Shown here in pieces: positions 31,535 through 43,174 of a stretch of DNA of 64,000 bases (position 1 is its first letter; the number at the start of each line of letters is the position of its first letter). The notes under the pieces are model-generated. The model had not been told where the DNA came from. It was given only the letters and a program-made list of their open reading frames with translations, and did not search any database. Origin of the DNA: Ceratodon purpureus. Lineage: Eukaryota; Streptophyta; Bryopsida; Pseudoditrichales; Ditrichaceae. The position numbers were made by a program, and so were the translations under genes. The DNA lies in NCBI GenBank assembly GCA_014871385.1, contig CM026431.1, forward strand, positions 9,115,964 to 9,179,963, written 5' to 3'.

Positions 31535-33600
31535 AATTGTGCACTTAATCAGTAACAATCAGATTCAGGAGTCATGGATTTCTTCTGGTTGAATGTTACC
31601 AGGCTCACTAATTCCCTTGTGGCTCTTTTCCACGAAGGTTTTGTTTTCTTCTTTACATGAAGGGTTGAAGTGAGGATCTTGAGCAAGGAACTATGGTTCT
31701 TATTGTTTTCTGAAAGCACTTTGCAATTGATTGGTTTAGGTGGAAGTCCGAAATGGGGAGAGATGTATCTCTTAGCCAAGTACAACTGTTTGCTCATGCC
31801 CACTTAGAATTGCATAATGTTGATTGATCCCATTGCTGGCAAATGCTTAATTACACATGAACTTCATGCCTATATTTTTTGTTTTAGAACCTCTGTTATA
31901 TTTCAGCTATCGTAATCCTAACCGTCGATGTTTGTGCACTGTCATGTGAACGATGTATTACATGGGCAAATGACTGCTTAGATTGGAACATTAGAATTAT
32001 CATCAGTGAATTTTCTTGTACATGTGTCAGCCGTAGAATAACTAGCAACAACGCTGCCGAGGAAGACCTTACTGTACTGTACCATGTGAAAACTGCACTA
32101 GTACTGGAGTCTTAGGCGTTCTGATGGCAAGGGCCGAGACGGACTTCCTTTGCTTGCAAGGCCCAAAGACCAGGTTCAGGAGTGACGTTCACTTGCATAC
32201 TTTTCCTTTCCAGGTCGGAGAAGGCGTTCCGCCGTGGTTGTCAAGTGTGTATGTGCAATGTGCATGTTCGGTGCATACATGTACTTAGACCTTTGAAATA
32301 TACATTAGACAGCTCTACAGCCAATATTTCTCAAATCCACTTGTCTACCAATCCTTCCTTATAAACCCTACTGCCCAAAGTATCAAAAATTCACACATCC
32401 TTATAAACTCTACTGCCCAAAGTATCAGAGATTCACACATCCTTATAAACTCTACTGCCCAAAGTATCAGAGATTCACACATCCTTATAAACCCTACTAC
32501 CCAAAGTATCAAAAATTCACACAAGGGATAATTAAGGTGAATCTGCCTATTCTAGAGTACCCGCCTATTTCTAGGCCCTACTAATCCATATTAAAATGAG
32601 CATAATTTCACCCAAAGTAGAGCTCATGATTACTTGTCTCTTACACACTTGCTAAGTGCCTTTCTCTCATTGAATGATTCTTATTCACAAATGGGTAGCC
32701 ATGTGATGGAGAATAAGAAGGAAAGTGGGCACTTTCATCCCCTACCTATGTTTGATAATAAGCATATACTTGTCCTCCACTTTGGAAATTCATAATAAAT
32801 GGAAGAATACCTAAAAAATTATGATTCAACTTGGAATAATTCCCCACTGCATTTGCTAATGTAAGGAAAAAAATTCATGTTGTCTATTTGTGAAGAACTA
32901 TAAGAATTTCTTAAATGCTCGGGAATAGGCATGCTAATCTTAGTGAAAAATGGACTCATCATTAGAATGATTGCGTCGTGTTAACTACCTCTATGAACTT
33001 GTCATTTTCAAAGTGGAGGCAGTTCAGCCCTACCCGTGGAATCCAGGCTCGACGGTGCTCTAGAGGGGTTGCAATGGAACCCACTCCAGACCCGATAATA
33101 TCCACACACGATAATATTCATGCCCGATAATATCCATATCCAATAATATCCGTCGACGACAATAATGACAATTGTTGTGTACAACCCAAGGATTTGGAGA
33201 GATTGGATGTGCCTAGTCACGTACAGAAGTTAGACCAGCAATTTTGAAGAACATTTGTCTTTCGTCAGAGATATAGCCCAGGGAATCTTCACATGTTGTG
33301 GAAAGTGATGATTAGTCTCATTGTATTTAGGCCATTCCAGGAGGTGGTAGGACTGATACAGTTTCCAAATCGGAGGTTCCAGGAGGTTCGGCTGTGAACA
33401 TTGTCCTGGTTTGGAGCAAGAGTCCGCTAGTCGTTGGGGAACACAACCCACTTCAACAAGATGTGGAGCAATTTGGAGTAACAGACAAAAAAAGTTCAAA
33501 GCTTAGAGGCAGCAGTGCTGGAAAGACATGAGGTGCTCCACCAAGATTGGGAGGTGGGTGTTTGGTCAGAACAAGGGGTCGAAAAAGGGCAGGACGTACC
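31535..33600. other. Stretch without recognisable gene, right of TOM6
   Basis: After the probable TOM6 3' untranslated region nothing codes recognisably. The 42-bp tandem repeat lies at 32358-32525. The part beyond 33.2 kb may belong to the decayed MULE described next. Confidence 0.5.
32358..32525 (+). repeat. 42-bp tandem repeat, four copies
   Basis: The unit starts CTTATAAACTCTACTGCCC and continues through AAAGTATCAGAGATTCACAC. Copies start at 32358, 32400, 32442 and 32484. Copies 2 and 3 are identical; copies 1 and 4 share CAAAAATTC instead of CAGAGATTC. Confidence 0.93.
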
Positions 33601-33612
33601 TCTCCACTTATC

Positions 33613-33949
33613 AATCTTGTAGATGATTTGGAGGATGAAGAATTTTCTTATCATAGATCTGAACAAGAATAGGAGTTGTTGAAGAAACTCCATGAGATGA
33701 AGCAAACGCTGCCCCCTAGCCCATTTTGCAGAGATAATCTTCCTTGGATACCAATTTGCACACAAAGTGTAGGAGTCTACTTTGTTCACGACGTTGTTGT
33801 GATTCCTTGGAGCATATTGGAGGATTCTAGAACTAGCGAGGGAATGGATAAGAATTTTCCTTGGAGGTTTACAAATAAGACTCAGAAGAGTAGGATGCCA
33901 AAGCCATTAAATATTCCTAGGGCAAACAATGGGAGGAAGGTGATAAGGT
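33613..33949 (+). pseudogene. Relic of a second MULE transposase, N-terminal exon
   Basis: The frame reads an acidic segment (DDLEDEEFSYHRSEQE), one stop, then PPSPFCRDNLPW, VVIPWSILEDSRTSEG and FPWRFTNKTQKSRMPKP, ending VIR at a GT donor (ATAAG|gtgaga). The intact transposase in this window has, in the same order and spacing, PPPGPFCRTDLRW, VTIPWDRLEDFLEG and HPCTFVEESRRCMKRD, and ends EIR at a donor of the same phase. This is therefore the same exon of a related but distant element. The in-frame stop and the absence of later exons in the AT-rich DNA to the right mark it as dead. Confidence 0.7.
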
Positions 33950-35952
33950 GAGAGTGATCAGCAACCCTCTGTGTAAGATTGGAACATATTCATATACCTT
34001 GAAGTACCAATTTGCAATCTCTGTATTATTAACGCATTGTGTATTGTGAATATAGATTCAGTTGTAATTTCAACTCAACTATTCACTCCCATGTATACAT
34101 AAATGATCTTAAGGGTCTCCTAATGGTAGGACAGTTGAAGAGAAAGAAGAGGATCGCAACTTTGTTGCAAAAGAAGAAGAAGGGCTGGTTCCAAATTTCA
34201 TTAAGCCAATTCATTGACTTTAGACTGGTTTTTTAAGGTATAATATGCAATATTATTTTAGCAAAGTGTTTCAAAGGCATTGGTATTGATGTAGCAATAT
34301 TTTTTGAGGTTGGGCTCAAAGTCAAGTAATACATTCATGTAAATATCACGTTTGTATCCAATTAAGCAGACTAATATCACCTCCATATATTATTAGTTCT
34401 ATGTCCATTGTATTTGCCTTCTTTAGCTATTCAAAATCATTTTACAATTCCCTTGAAATATCACTTCCATTGATAGTGAGAGTTTGCAAAGGTTGGGCCA
34501 CGTGAACTTTCTTATTGTTGGATGGCCTTGTCATTGCCAATTATAGGCCAAAGTAGGTCGGAGTATGAATGACCCTTAGTTTAACATATTTGTAGACTTG
34601 ATGAGACTCATGCACTAGCTTTTGGCCTTTAATATGAATTGAGCCCAAGGTCAAGAATTTTAAATTAGATGAGAAACTACACATTGGCTTACCAATATTT
34701 TCTATTGAGATAATACACCACAATATATGGTAATAACTTTAAATAAGTTTTCACTAATATTACATAACACATTTTAGGGGTATTAATTTGCATTTATCCT
34801 GGTAATATATATTCTTGGCATTGTATTATTTATCCATGTTAAAAATCATCATATATTATCATATGTAGTTCATGACCTTAATTGAAATACCTTTCCAAAT
34901 TTATTATTTTTAAATATCAATGAATTATTTGTTAAAGATAAAAATGATGATAGTGAATTTGAATAAATTATAAAACATTAGTTTAATGTCTATAGAAGTC
35001 AATTAAGGAATTTTATCTTATATTAATTAATTTTAGTCTTAGATGAATCCTTTTTAAATACCAAGATTAAAGCAATGATTAAAGAACCAAAAATATGACA
35101 TTAAATCTTGTGAAGAGTAAAATACTCACATTTTTATTTTTATTTTTTTGCAATTGTTGTAGATTTAAAAAAATGAATCATTGGTTATAGTTCTAGCATT
35201 CAACTTCTTGTATTAATACAAGTCAATTGATCAATGCTTCTACTATGAGCCTTCATATGTATGATATTAGTACATTAATAGTATAATGACAATACAAACA
35301 CAAATGATTGAAATGTACTTTAACCCTAATTTTTAATAAAGGCGGCAAGATAATTTACAAATTTAGAATCTCAAATTCTTAGAAAAACCCACAATATTTT
35401 TGAATCCATTGCATTTATCAACATACATATATTATATAGTGATTTTGCATTAAAACAATGTTGGTGTATTTTTGTGTATAAAATCCAAATTTAATCACAA
35501 TGAAGACTAATCATATGTTTTTATTGAGATCTTCATGTAATACATATAAAGATTGTAGATTTTTTTACATGCTAGTGTCATTTTAATCATTTTCATTACA
35601 AATTAGTTTGAAACATAACATATAAGAGTTGACTTTAGAATTTTAGAATTTAGACAATGTGAGGTTTTGTATCAATTATTTTCATGAATCATTAGTATAA
35701 AATTTATATGTGATTATTTTTTATTCATATCAATACATGTTACAATAATTCATCACCATATAATATTCATTTGTCATGTTAATTTATAATATTTTATCTT
35801 ATATCAAAAAGAATTATCAAGACTCAAGCTACATTCACAAGAAACCGTATACTTCTTTAAATTTGAATTATTTTTAAAATTACACAAAATGATATGGATT
35901 TGTGATATCAAATCAAACCTAAATTTGACGATGATGACTTATTTAATAAGAC
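33950..35952. other. Very AT-rich stretch without gene
   Basis: Composition falls to well over two-thirds A and T, with no motif-bearing frame. This opens an AT-rich block that continues on both sides of the lectin gene to about 41.2 kb. Confidence 0.6.
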
Positions 35953-37701
35953 ATGTGTAAAAATCATGGAAGAATTCACTTATCTTGGTTTTGGTTGATT
36001 ACTTTCAGCTTCATTTTATCTTATCATCAATTTATTGCACAAGAAATAACAAACTTGATATTTCCATCATTTTCTCCATTATACAGTACTAATTTTTCAC
36101 TTCTAAATGATTGTTTGATTTCAAATAATTCAATATTACTTGATGTCAAAGCTTCAAATAATAAAATGTCAGGCATGGGAAGAGCAATGTATAATCAAAA
36201 TGTTCATATTGCAAACGGTGCAACAAACGATGTTGCTTCTTTTAATACATCATTCACATTTGCTATGACTGCCGATAATGTTTTAAGTGCTGGAGATGGA
36301 TTTGCATTTGTTATTGCACCTGATGCAAGTAGCATAGGTGGTTCCGGAGGATATTTAGGCCTTGTTACATCTTCAACAAATAATAGGTTAAGTAATCATA
36401 TTTTCGCAGTGGAATTTGATACGGTTATAAATTTTCCATTTAGTGATCCAAGTGCTTCACATATTGGAGTTAATGTCAATAAGATGACATCTACTCAAAC
36501 ATATGATTTTTGTCCATCTTCTAATTCACATTGCAATTATTTTATCAATAATGGTAATTTCACAGTATGGATTGATTATAGCAGTGGAGATCAAATCCTT
36601 GATGTTCGGCTCGCACAAGGCGATTTAGCTTATAATGTTGGCAAGCCCACCTCATCATACATTCACATAAATAATTTTAATCTTTCAACCATATTCAATG
36701 ATTATATGTATGTAGGATTTTCTGGTGGCAATGGATCATATCAAGAAACAAATACAATTTATTCTTGGAACTTCTTAAGTACTTTGACAATTGGCGAAAA
36801 ACCACCACCTCCAAGCAATCCTCCTCTATCAAATCCTCCACCACCATTGCCATCACCTCCACCAAATCTACCACCACCAAGCAATCCACCTCCACCTAGT
36901 CCACCACCACCTATTGATCCACCTCCTCCAAGTCCACCACCACCTAGTGATCCACCTCCTCCAAGTCCACCACCACCTATTGATCCACCTCCTCCAAGTC
37001 CACCACCACCTATTAATCCACCTCCTCCAAGTCCACCACCACCTATTGATCCACCTCCTCCAAGTCCACCACCATCTAGTCCATCGTCACCTAGCAATCC
37101 ACCTACTCCGAGTCCGTTACCACCTAGCGATCCACCACCACCTAGTCCACCGCCACCTAATGATCCACCTCCTCCAAATCCGCCACCACCTAACGATCCA
37201 CCTCCTCCAAGTTTGCCACCACCTAGTAATCCACCACCACCTAGTCCACCGCCTCCAAGTTTGCCACCACCTAGTAATCCACCACCACCTAGTCCACCGC
37301 CTAGTCCACCGCCACCTAGCAATCCACCTCCTCCAAGTCCACCACCACCTAATCCTCCTCTACCTAGTCCACCGCCACCACTTAACAATCCACCTCCTCC
37401 AAGTCCATTACCACTTAATGATCCACCTCCTCCAAGCCCAACATTACCTAATAATGATCTGTCTCCGCCTCTCCAAAACCCACTTATCCCTTCACCGCCA
37501 CCTCAAGTTTCTAATGATATGCCTCCATCAAGTCTTCCATCACCTCCTATTGTAACAAATGTATTGAATTCTTCAAAAACAAAAAAGAATGTAGGTTTGA
37601 TTATTGGCCTAGTAACTGCAAGTATTGTCACTTTAATTGGTGGATTTACTGCATTATATCATTATAGTGCTTCATGTCAAGAAATTGCATCAATCATTTA
37701 G
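35953..37701 (+). CDS. L-type lectin with proline-rich stalk and membrane anchor, 582 aa
   Basis: Predicted cell-surface sugar-binding protein. Residues 1-30 form a signal peptide (WFWLITFSFILSYHQFIA). About 33-275 form a legume-type lectin domain: FPSFSPLYSTNFSL, FTFAMTADNVLSAGDGFAFVI, AVEFDTV, then N...SDPSASHIGVNVN, keeping the Asp, Asn and Asp ligands of the metal site. Residues about 280-545 are a wall-protein-like stalk of PPPPSPPPP(I/S)(D/N) units with a 36-base nucleotide period. About 550-572 is a membrane segment (VGLIIGLVTASIVTLIGGF), followed by a short tail. Lectin receptor kinases carry a kinase after this point; here a stop follows and no kinase was found downstream. The gene is intronless and uses AT-rich codons, unlike other genes in the window. 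It may be a truncated lectin receptor kinase or a true stalked lectin. Confidence 0.85.
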   Translation: MCKNHGRIHLSWFWLITFSFILSYHQFIAQEITNLIFPSFSPLYSTNFSLLNDCLISNNSILLDVKASNNKMSGMGRAMYNQNVHIANGATNDVASFNTSFTFAMTADNVLSAGDGFAFVIAPDASSIGGSGGYLGLVTSSTNNRLSNHIFAVEFDTVINFPFSDPSASHIGVNVNKMTSTQTYDFCPSSNSHCNYFINNGNFTVWIDYSSGDQILDVRLAQGDLAYNVGKPTSSYIHINNFNLSTIFNDYMYVGFSGGNGSYQETNTIYSWNFLSTLTIGEKPPPPSNPPLSNPPPPLPSPPPNLPPPSNPPPPSPPPPIDPPPPSPPPPSDPPPPSPPPPIDPPPPSPPPPINPPPPSPPPPIDPPPPSPPPSSPSSPSNPPTPSPLPPSDPPPPSPPPPNDPPPPNPPPPNDPPPPSLPPPSNPPPPSPPPPSLPPPSNPPPPSPPPSPPPPSNPPPPSPPPPNPPLPSPPPPLNNPPPPSPLPLNDPPPPSPTLPNNDLSPPLQNPLIPSPPPQVSNDMPPSSLPSPPIVTNVLNSSKTKKNVGLIIGLVTASIVTLIGGFTALYHYSASCQEIASII

Positions 37702-38540
37702 TGGGTTGTATAAAATGAATATTATAGATTATGTATTATAGTTATAAATGATGGTTGATTTTTTTAGATTAGAAAAATCAAGGTATAAACTTTGAAATGA
37801 ATTTTGTATCACTAAAAAGTGTTTATGAAAAATAAAATGTATTATTTTTTATAAAAAAAACTTCTTTAAATCTAGTAAAGATAAAAGTTTAATAAATTAA
37901 TTAACTTAAATTTAGTGCATTATAATTAAGAATTTATATACAAAAAATGATTTAACTTTCTAGCAATTTTTTTTTGCTTGAATTTTTTCATAACGATATT
38001 TTATTATTTATAATTTAATAGGTTTTGCTAAGTATTCTATATTCATTGTGTTAATTAATATATATACTAGTTGTTGAATATTGTTTATTCAATTTAGTTG
38101 TTGAATTCCAAAACTATTGACTTTTATTTCTATGATAACCATTTTATTTAATCAAAAAATTTAGTAATGTCTAAATTTCCATCTAACCTTTTTTAAGAAT
38201 TTCTTTACAATTATGAATAAATAATCTTGTTATAATTGGAAAATTTGTGTACAATCAAAATATCCACATTAAATTCAATTCAAAAAAAAATAAAAATGTA
38301 TCTTGTTTATTATTTAAATTTTAATGCCAATACATAATAATTCAAATTTTTTCTTTGGTTTTGATCTATTAATGTCCATTGATTATTGAGATATTTATGT
38401 GTTTAAATTGAGGAAAAGTTGAGTACAAAATTTGAAAATATTTATATTCTACGTAATTCATTATAAAATCCACTATAAAGACATTCAGTATACTCGATCA
38501 TTTTTGAAACTACAATATTCAACTATGGCTTTTGATACTT

Positions 38541-38620
38541 AGCTTTATACTTTTTTGTCAACTTGTATATTTTTTTGTCAACTTGTATATTTTTTTGTCA
38601 ACTTGTATATCTTTTTGAAT
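38541..38620 (+). repeat. 20-bp tandem repeat, ACTTGTATATTTTTTTGTCA
   Basis: Two exact units at 38561-38600 are flanked by partial units on each side. Confidence 0.9.
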
Positions 38621-39169
38621 ATAGAAAAAAAATTATCAATTAATTGTCTATATAATATATGGTCTATATAATTAAATGTCTTGCTAATTGTGCAATTTTT
38701 TATAATATTGTATTTAAAAGAAATTGTTGTTTAATTCCTAATTTTGATTTTAGGACTTTAAATTTGAATTTTTTGAACATTTTAGTTGCAAAGTATACTT
38801 TTGTTTTAAACTAATTCAGAAGATAGTAATGGTAAGAAGTTCTAGGAGGCATCAAAGTAGTTATATTGCAAACCATAGCATTGCCCATAAACTCAAAGAT
38901 CAACAAGACAATTCTATATGTTTTGATAGCATGTTTTTAAAATAATATGTAAAGGTTAACCACGGCACACCTCCTTGAAATGTGTATTGACATAGTTTTA
39001 TATGATTTTTTTTATAATGCTCTACATCTTTGCTAAATTTGAACGTTGGTATATAAGTAAGCAAAGAAGTTGTCTTAGTTATGATTCAAAATCTTCAATC
39101 AACATTTGTGCAAAAATTTAATCTACAACAAATCAAATAATTCTAAACATGTATCAAATGAATTCAAAC

Positions 39170-39173
<4 letters not shown>

Positions 39174-39203
<30 letters not shown>
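39174..39203 (+). repeat. Run of 30 A
   Basis: Uninterrupted A homopolymer. It could be the tail of a retroposed sequence, but no coding or LINE/SINE body was recognised directly to its left. Confidence 0.9.
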
Positions 39204-39205
<2 letters not shown>

Positions 39206-41455
39206 ATAAATACTATATTAGTCCAATTTATAAATACAAAAATAATCATACAAGATCATTTATAATTTTTTATAAATGAATCATATATTTCTTTATTAAA
39301 TACCATGTACAAGAAAAAAGGTTTTTAATACACTTTAATCATTGAATACACGAGATTTGTTGTAGTGAAATAAATGTAGTAAAATTTATGTCTTTTGTGA
39401 CATTTCTAAAGTTTTGGAACATAAGAAAGATGTAGTATGCATTTTTGTAGATCCTATACATGTGCATGAATATCACTATCCATTGAAGAATGTTCATAAA
39501 TTGAATATTACCATATTTGAAATTTTGATTGAATTTAAATAAATGGCTAAAACCATAATTTTCATGATGTGAACACCATGTGCAAAATTTTGTATTTTTT
39601 CTTTTAAACAAATGTTAATTCAATAAATAGTAAATAAAAAAATATATAAATTCTTGAAAGAAAACCATTCCAATGGATATTTATGGTCCTTATCAACCAT
39701 TGATTTTTTAACTTATCATGCCTAGATTCAAGGAAAATAAATTAGTTTTGTGACTTTTCACAAAAATTTCAATTTAATATTTAATAATAAATCTATTATT
39801 TTATGTTGTAAGTTTTATGTTGATTTTGATTTTTAAATCAAAATTAATAATTTATAATACATCCTTGTAGATCCATGTAAATTATTAATTTATCATGTAT
39901 TTTGTAATTACTTAAAAATATGAGAGGTTTATAGATAATCTAAAAAAGATACCACCTAGAAATTTCTATAATCAATTGAATATACTTTATTCGTTCAATA
40001 TCACAATCTTATTAACTTCTAAAGTTCCTTGACTATGTCTCATCAAAAAACACTCCAAAACTGCCATTCCAATGTAAAAACCATGAATGACTAAAAAAAC
40101 CATTCTTTTCTAATTCTAAATGTAAGATCTACAGCTAAATTATTTCAATAGACAACTCAATAAACTTCATCACAATCGACCCTATAGATTAGAGGATTAT
40201 AGCAATTGAAATATTAAAATAAACTTTTTTGACACGATTTTCGACTAGGTTGACATACTCTAACTTTATTTTTCTTAGGTTTTTTGCATTATAGATTTTG
40301 GAGGTTTTGGTGAATAAGTTAGCTAATTCTATAAAAAGAAATTGCACAAGAAAGACAAGTGTAGCATGTTGAAAACAATGTTTTTATTAAGTTGAATCTC
40401 GGTACACAAGAATGCTCTGTCATATTTCTTTTCTAGAAATTCCATTATGTTGTAAAGTCCCAATCCAAATGATTGAAGTAAAGATTGATGTCCATCTTTT
40501 AAGTGAAAAATAGAATAAACCTAAAAAAACAAATTCTCTAACTTTTACGAGGGAAAGAAGAAGTTTTTTTAGTACACTGCCCGAAACGGTGAGAAAACTT
40601 TGATATTTTGTGGAGTGAACATTTTGTACTGAAAGAAGTTTATTTTAGAAAATCTCAAAGATGACAACATTAATTATTTGTAGAAATACTCTTAGAGGTA
40701 AGAGATGTATTTAGCATGGTTGCCCAAATTGCCTACTGAACACAAAATTCCACTTTGGATACCATAATTATTTTTTGAAATGTCTGATTGAAAAAAAAAA
40801 TTGATCCCCTCAAACTCCTTGTTACGGAAATTATTCACAAAAAGTTTCAAAATATCTCAACTTAAATTGAAATCACGGATACATGCCTAAACTCTAAAAA
40901 AGCGCAATTTTGCCACTTTGTCCTTTAGGGGTTAAAAATAAAAATAAAAATAAATCGATTCCAAATAGATCATGTCCTAGAAACAAATCAATCTCCACAG
41001 TGCACACTGCTCACTCATGAACAATTTTGTTCAAACTTTTTAATGTTTCAACTTTCGAAATGTCAAAAAAATTAAAGACCAAAATCTAATTTTTAAATAT
41101 CTAACAAATAAGAGAAATTCATAAGATATCTACTATTGTATGCTTAACTCCAATCCTAAAATTTCAAATTTAGTTGGTATATATCCTTGTCATAAATACC
41201 TATTAATTTTCCAAAATTTACACACACGTAGCAGGGTCATGACTCATGAAACTACCTGGTCTAATGTAACGAGACCACCTCCACTGCGAAACTGAATACC
41301 AACCCTGAACAAGGAATGAACGGTCTCGATGCTCAGGCAACAGACTAACGTTCCATCTCAGCCATTAGGTTTCATATACAGTGGCAATATTCAGTCCTCC
41401 AGTGGAGATGCATCCCCGAATGTTTGTGTATCTCGAGGGCTGGGAAAACATGCGC

Positions 41456-41470
41456 AGGGTTTAGGGTTTA
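41456..41470. promoter_or_regulatory. Telo-box motif AGGGTTTAGGGTTTA
   Basis: A double telo box sits 140 bases upstream of the NOL7-like start codon. In plants such boxes mark genes for ribosome production, which fits a nucleolar protein. Confidence 0.6.
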
Positions 41471-41609
41471 AGCCAAGAGCATGCGAGGCGAGTGAAGGTT
41501 TTGCTGCTCACCGACTCATTCGACAACAATCTCGTGTGCAAGCATTGCATTGCGTCCGACAGTAGCACAAGAATCGTGTGAGGAGTAGAAGTGTGAGCCG
41601 TGTGGCGCC

Positions 41610-43174
41610 ATGGCTGGTGTTCACAGTGATGACGATGACATGCCGGAGGAGGTCACTTTGAATGAGGTCAGTTTTATCTTGATTCGTCTCTGTTTTTCTG
41701 CTTCTGTGGATTAGGGTTTTGGTCTAGGGTTTGCAGGAGGGTGTTTTGGTGCTCACTGGAGCTTTGGAAGGGAGGGTTGTTGTTTGGCTTGGATGGGTTT
41801 TATGATGAGGTAGAGTGGGTTGGGGTTTTTGATTGGGCATCAGGAGGTCTGGGTTTTGCTTGGTTTTGGGAATTGGGTGATTAGGGTTTTGGGAATGGAG
41901 TATTGGAAGGGAGGGAATTGAGCTCGGATGGGTTTAGGATGAGGGTTAGGGGCTTTGTGATTTTGTTTAGGTGCGAGGGGCTCTGGATTCTGATTGATTT
42001 TGGGGATCTGGGTGATTAGGGTCGGGAGGAAGCGACGCAGTCTCGGAGGAAAGAGAAAGAGAATTCTAAGAGGTACGAGAATCTTAAAAAAAAAATGGTG
42101 AGATGCTCGTGGCTATTTTGAGAGTGGTGGGGTTCGATTTGGGGAAAGATTGAATGAAATTGTGTTTAGAGGATTGATTGAAAGAAATGGTGTTTAGATT
42201 AGCTGCAGAATTGAAAGAGAAGCGGAAGTCTCGGTCAGAGAAGAAGCGTAAGGAAGGAGTTGCGGATGGTAACGCAGTCACTGAGCAGAAGCCCAACGAG
42301 AATGAGGAGGAGACTGCTTTGCCGGTGAAAGAAAGGACTCGGAAAAGGAAAGGCAGGGGAGCTGATGCATCGAATTCGGGTGGAGAATTGAAGGGGAAAG
42401 ACGTCGGCCCGGTCATGTTAGACGAGAGTATTGTGCAGTTACTTAGAGCTAGAGAAAAGTATGTAACCTGTATTTTTTCTACATTGATTATTCGATTTTT
42501 TATTCTCCTTCTGATGCATGTGATGTCGTTTCTGTCAGTTTGTCTGATATTCACTGTAGCTTACGAGGTTTCAGTCACTTGTGACAATCGGGTGGAGAGT
42601 TTGAGTGTAGGTGGACATGAGACTGTGTACGGTGCGTCTTGAGGTCGAGTGAGTCTTTATTTCGTGTGCAACTTGCTAGGGAGATTAATTGCTAATTTCT
42701 CGATATTCATGGCACAGGCAAGTTAAGGGTGTCGGGGAAGCCAAACATAAATACATTGAAGAGGAGCCGCAGCCGGAGCCGAAAGTAAAAAAATCCTCTA
42801 AGTCAGATCATGATGCGCCTTCAAACAGCAGGTACATGATGTGTTTATTTACGTTAAGTCAGGATAATACAGAATCGGTCTTGTCGGAATCTTCTTCTTG
42901 TTTCCAAGTTTTCGTCGTGCATCTTTGCTGTGTCCAATGGGAAAGACATCAAGCTGCTCTCGGTGCTGGTACTTTAGGAATAGCTCATTAAGAAGTATAT
43001 TCAAATGACTGTTGTGGGTGCAGAACTCAAATCGTGTCTTTGAAAGCGAAGCCTAATGCAGCAGCTATAAACAGTGCTCTCGAATTCAGACGCAGCCATT
43101 TTTTTGGATCACATGTGAAGCGTTCAGTTGCGATGTTGCCTAATTCTAACAGGCCTCATTTAGCGTCAGTTTAG
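41610..43174 (+). CDS. NOL7/UTP16-like nucleolar protein, 5 exons, 204 aa
   Basis: NOL7-family proteins act in the nucleolus in early small-subunit ribosomal RNA processing. Exons 41610-41666, 42041-42072, 42198-42458, 42718-42831 and 43024-43174 join in phase to 615 nt. Family-like features in order are an acidic start ending DDDMPEEVTLNE, a basic helical block (RRKEKENSKRLAAELKEKRK), a KRK-rich nuclear-localisation region, the block PVMLDESIVQLLRAREK, and a short C-terminal domain with ALEFRRSHFFGSHVKRS. These parallel the PEELTF, LLKEKRK, LPDTILEKL and FIHNSLYG-type segments of animal NOL7. Similarity is weak outside these segments, so the family call is moderate; the gene structure itself is well supported. 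Confidence 0.65.

Larger units (their letters stand above)
37702..41455. other. AT-rich stretch without recognisable gene
   Basis: Low-complexity AT-rich sequence with a 20-bp tandem repeat (38541-38620) and a 30-base A run (39174-39203). The frame at 39339-39611 has no motif. Composition returns to normal at about 41.2 kb. Confidence 0.55.

Noticed and set aside
36759-37388. Gly-rich minus-strand frame resembling a glycine-rich wall protein
   Set aside because: It is the antisense of the proline-rich lectin stalk (CCN codons read as GGN). It lacks a signal peptide, and the sense strand has a complete domain architecture.
39174-39203. Poly-A run as the tail of a retrogene
   Set aside because: No coding or LINE/SINE body or target duplication could be recognised next to it, and the whole region is AT-rich.
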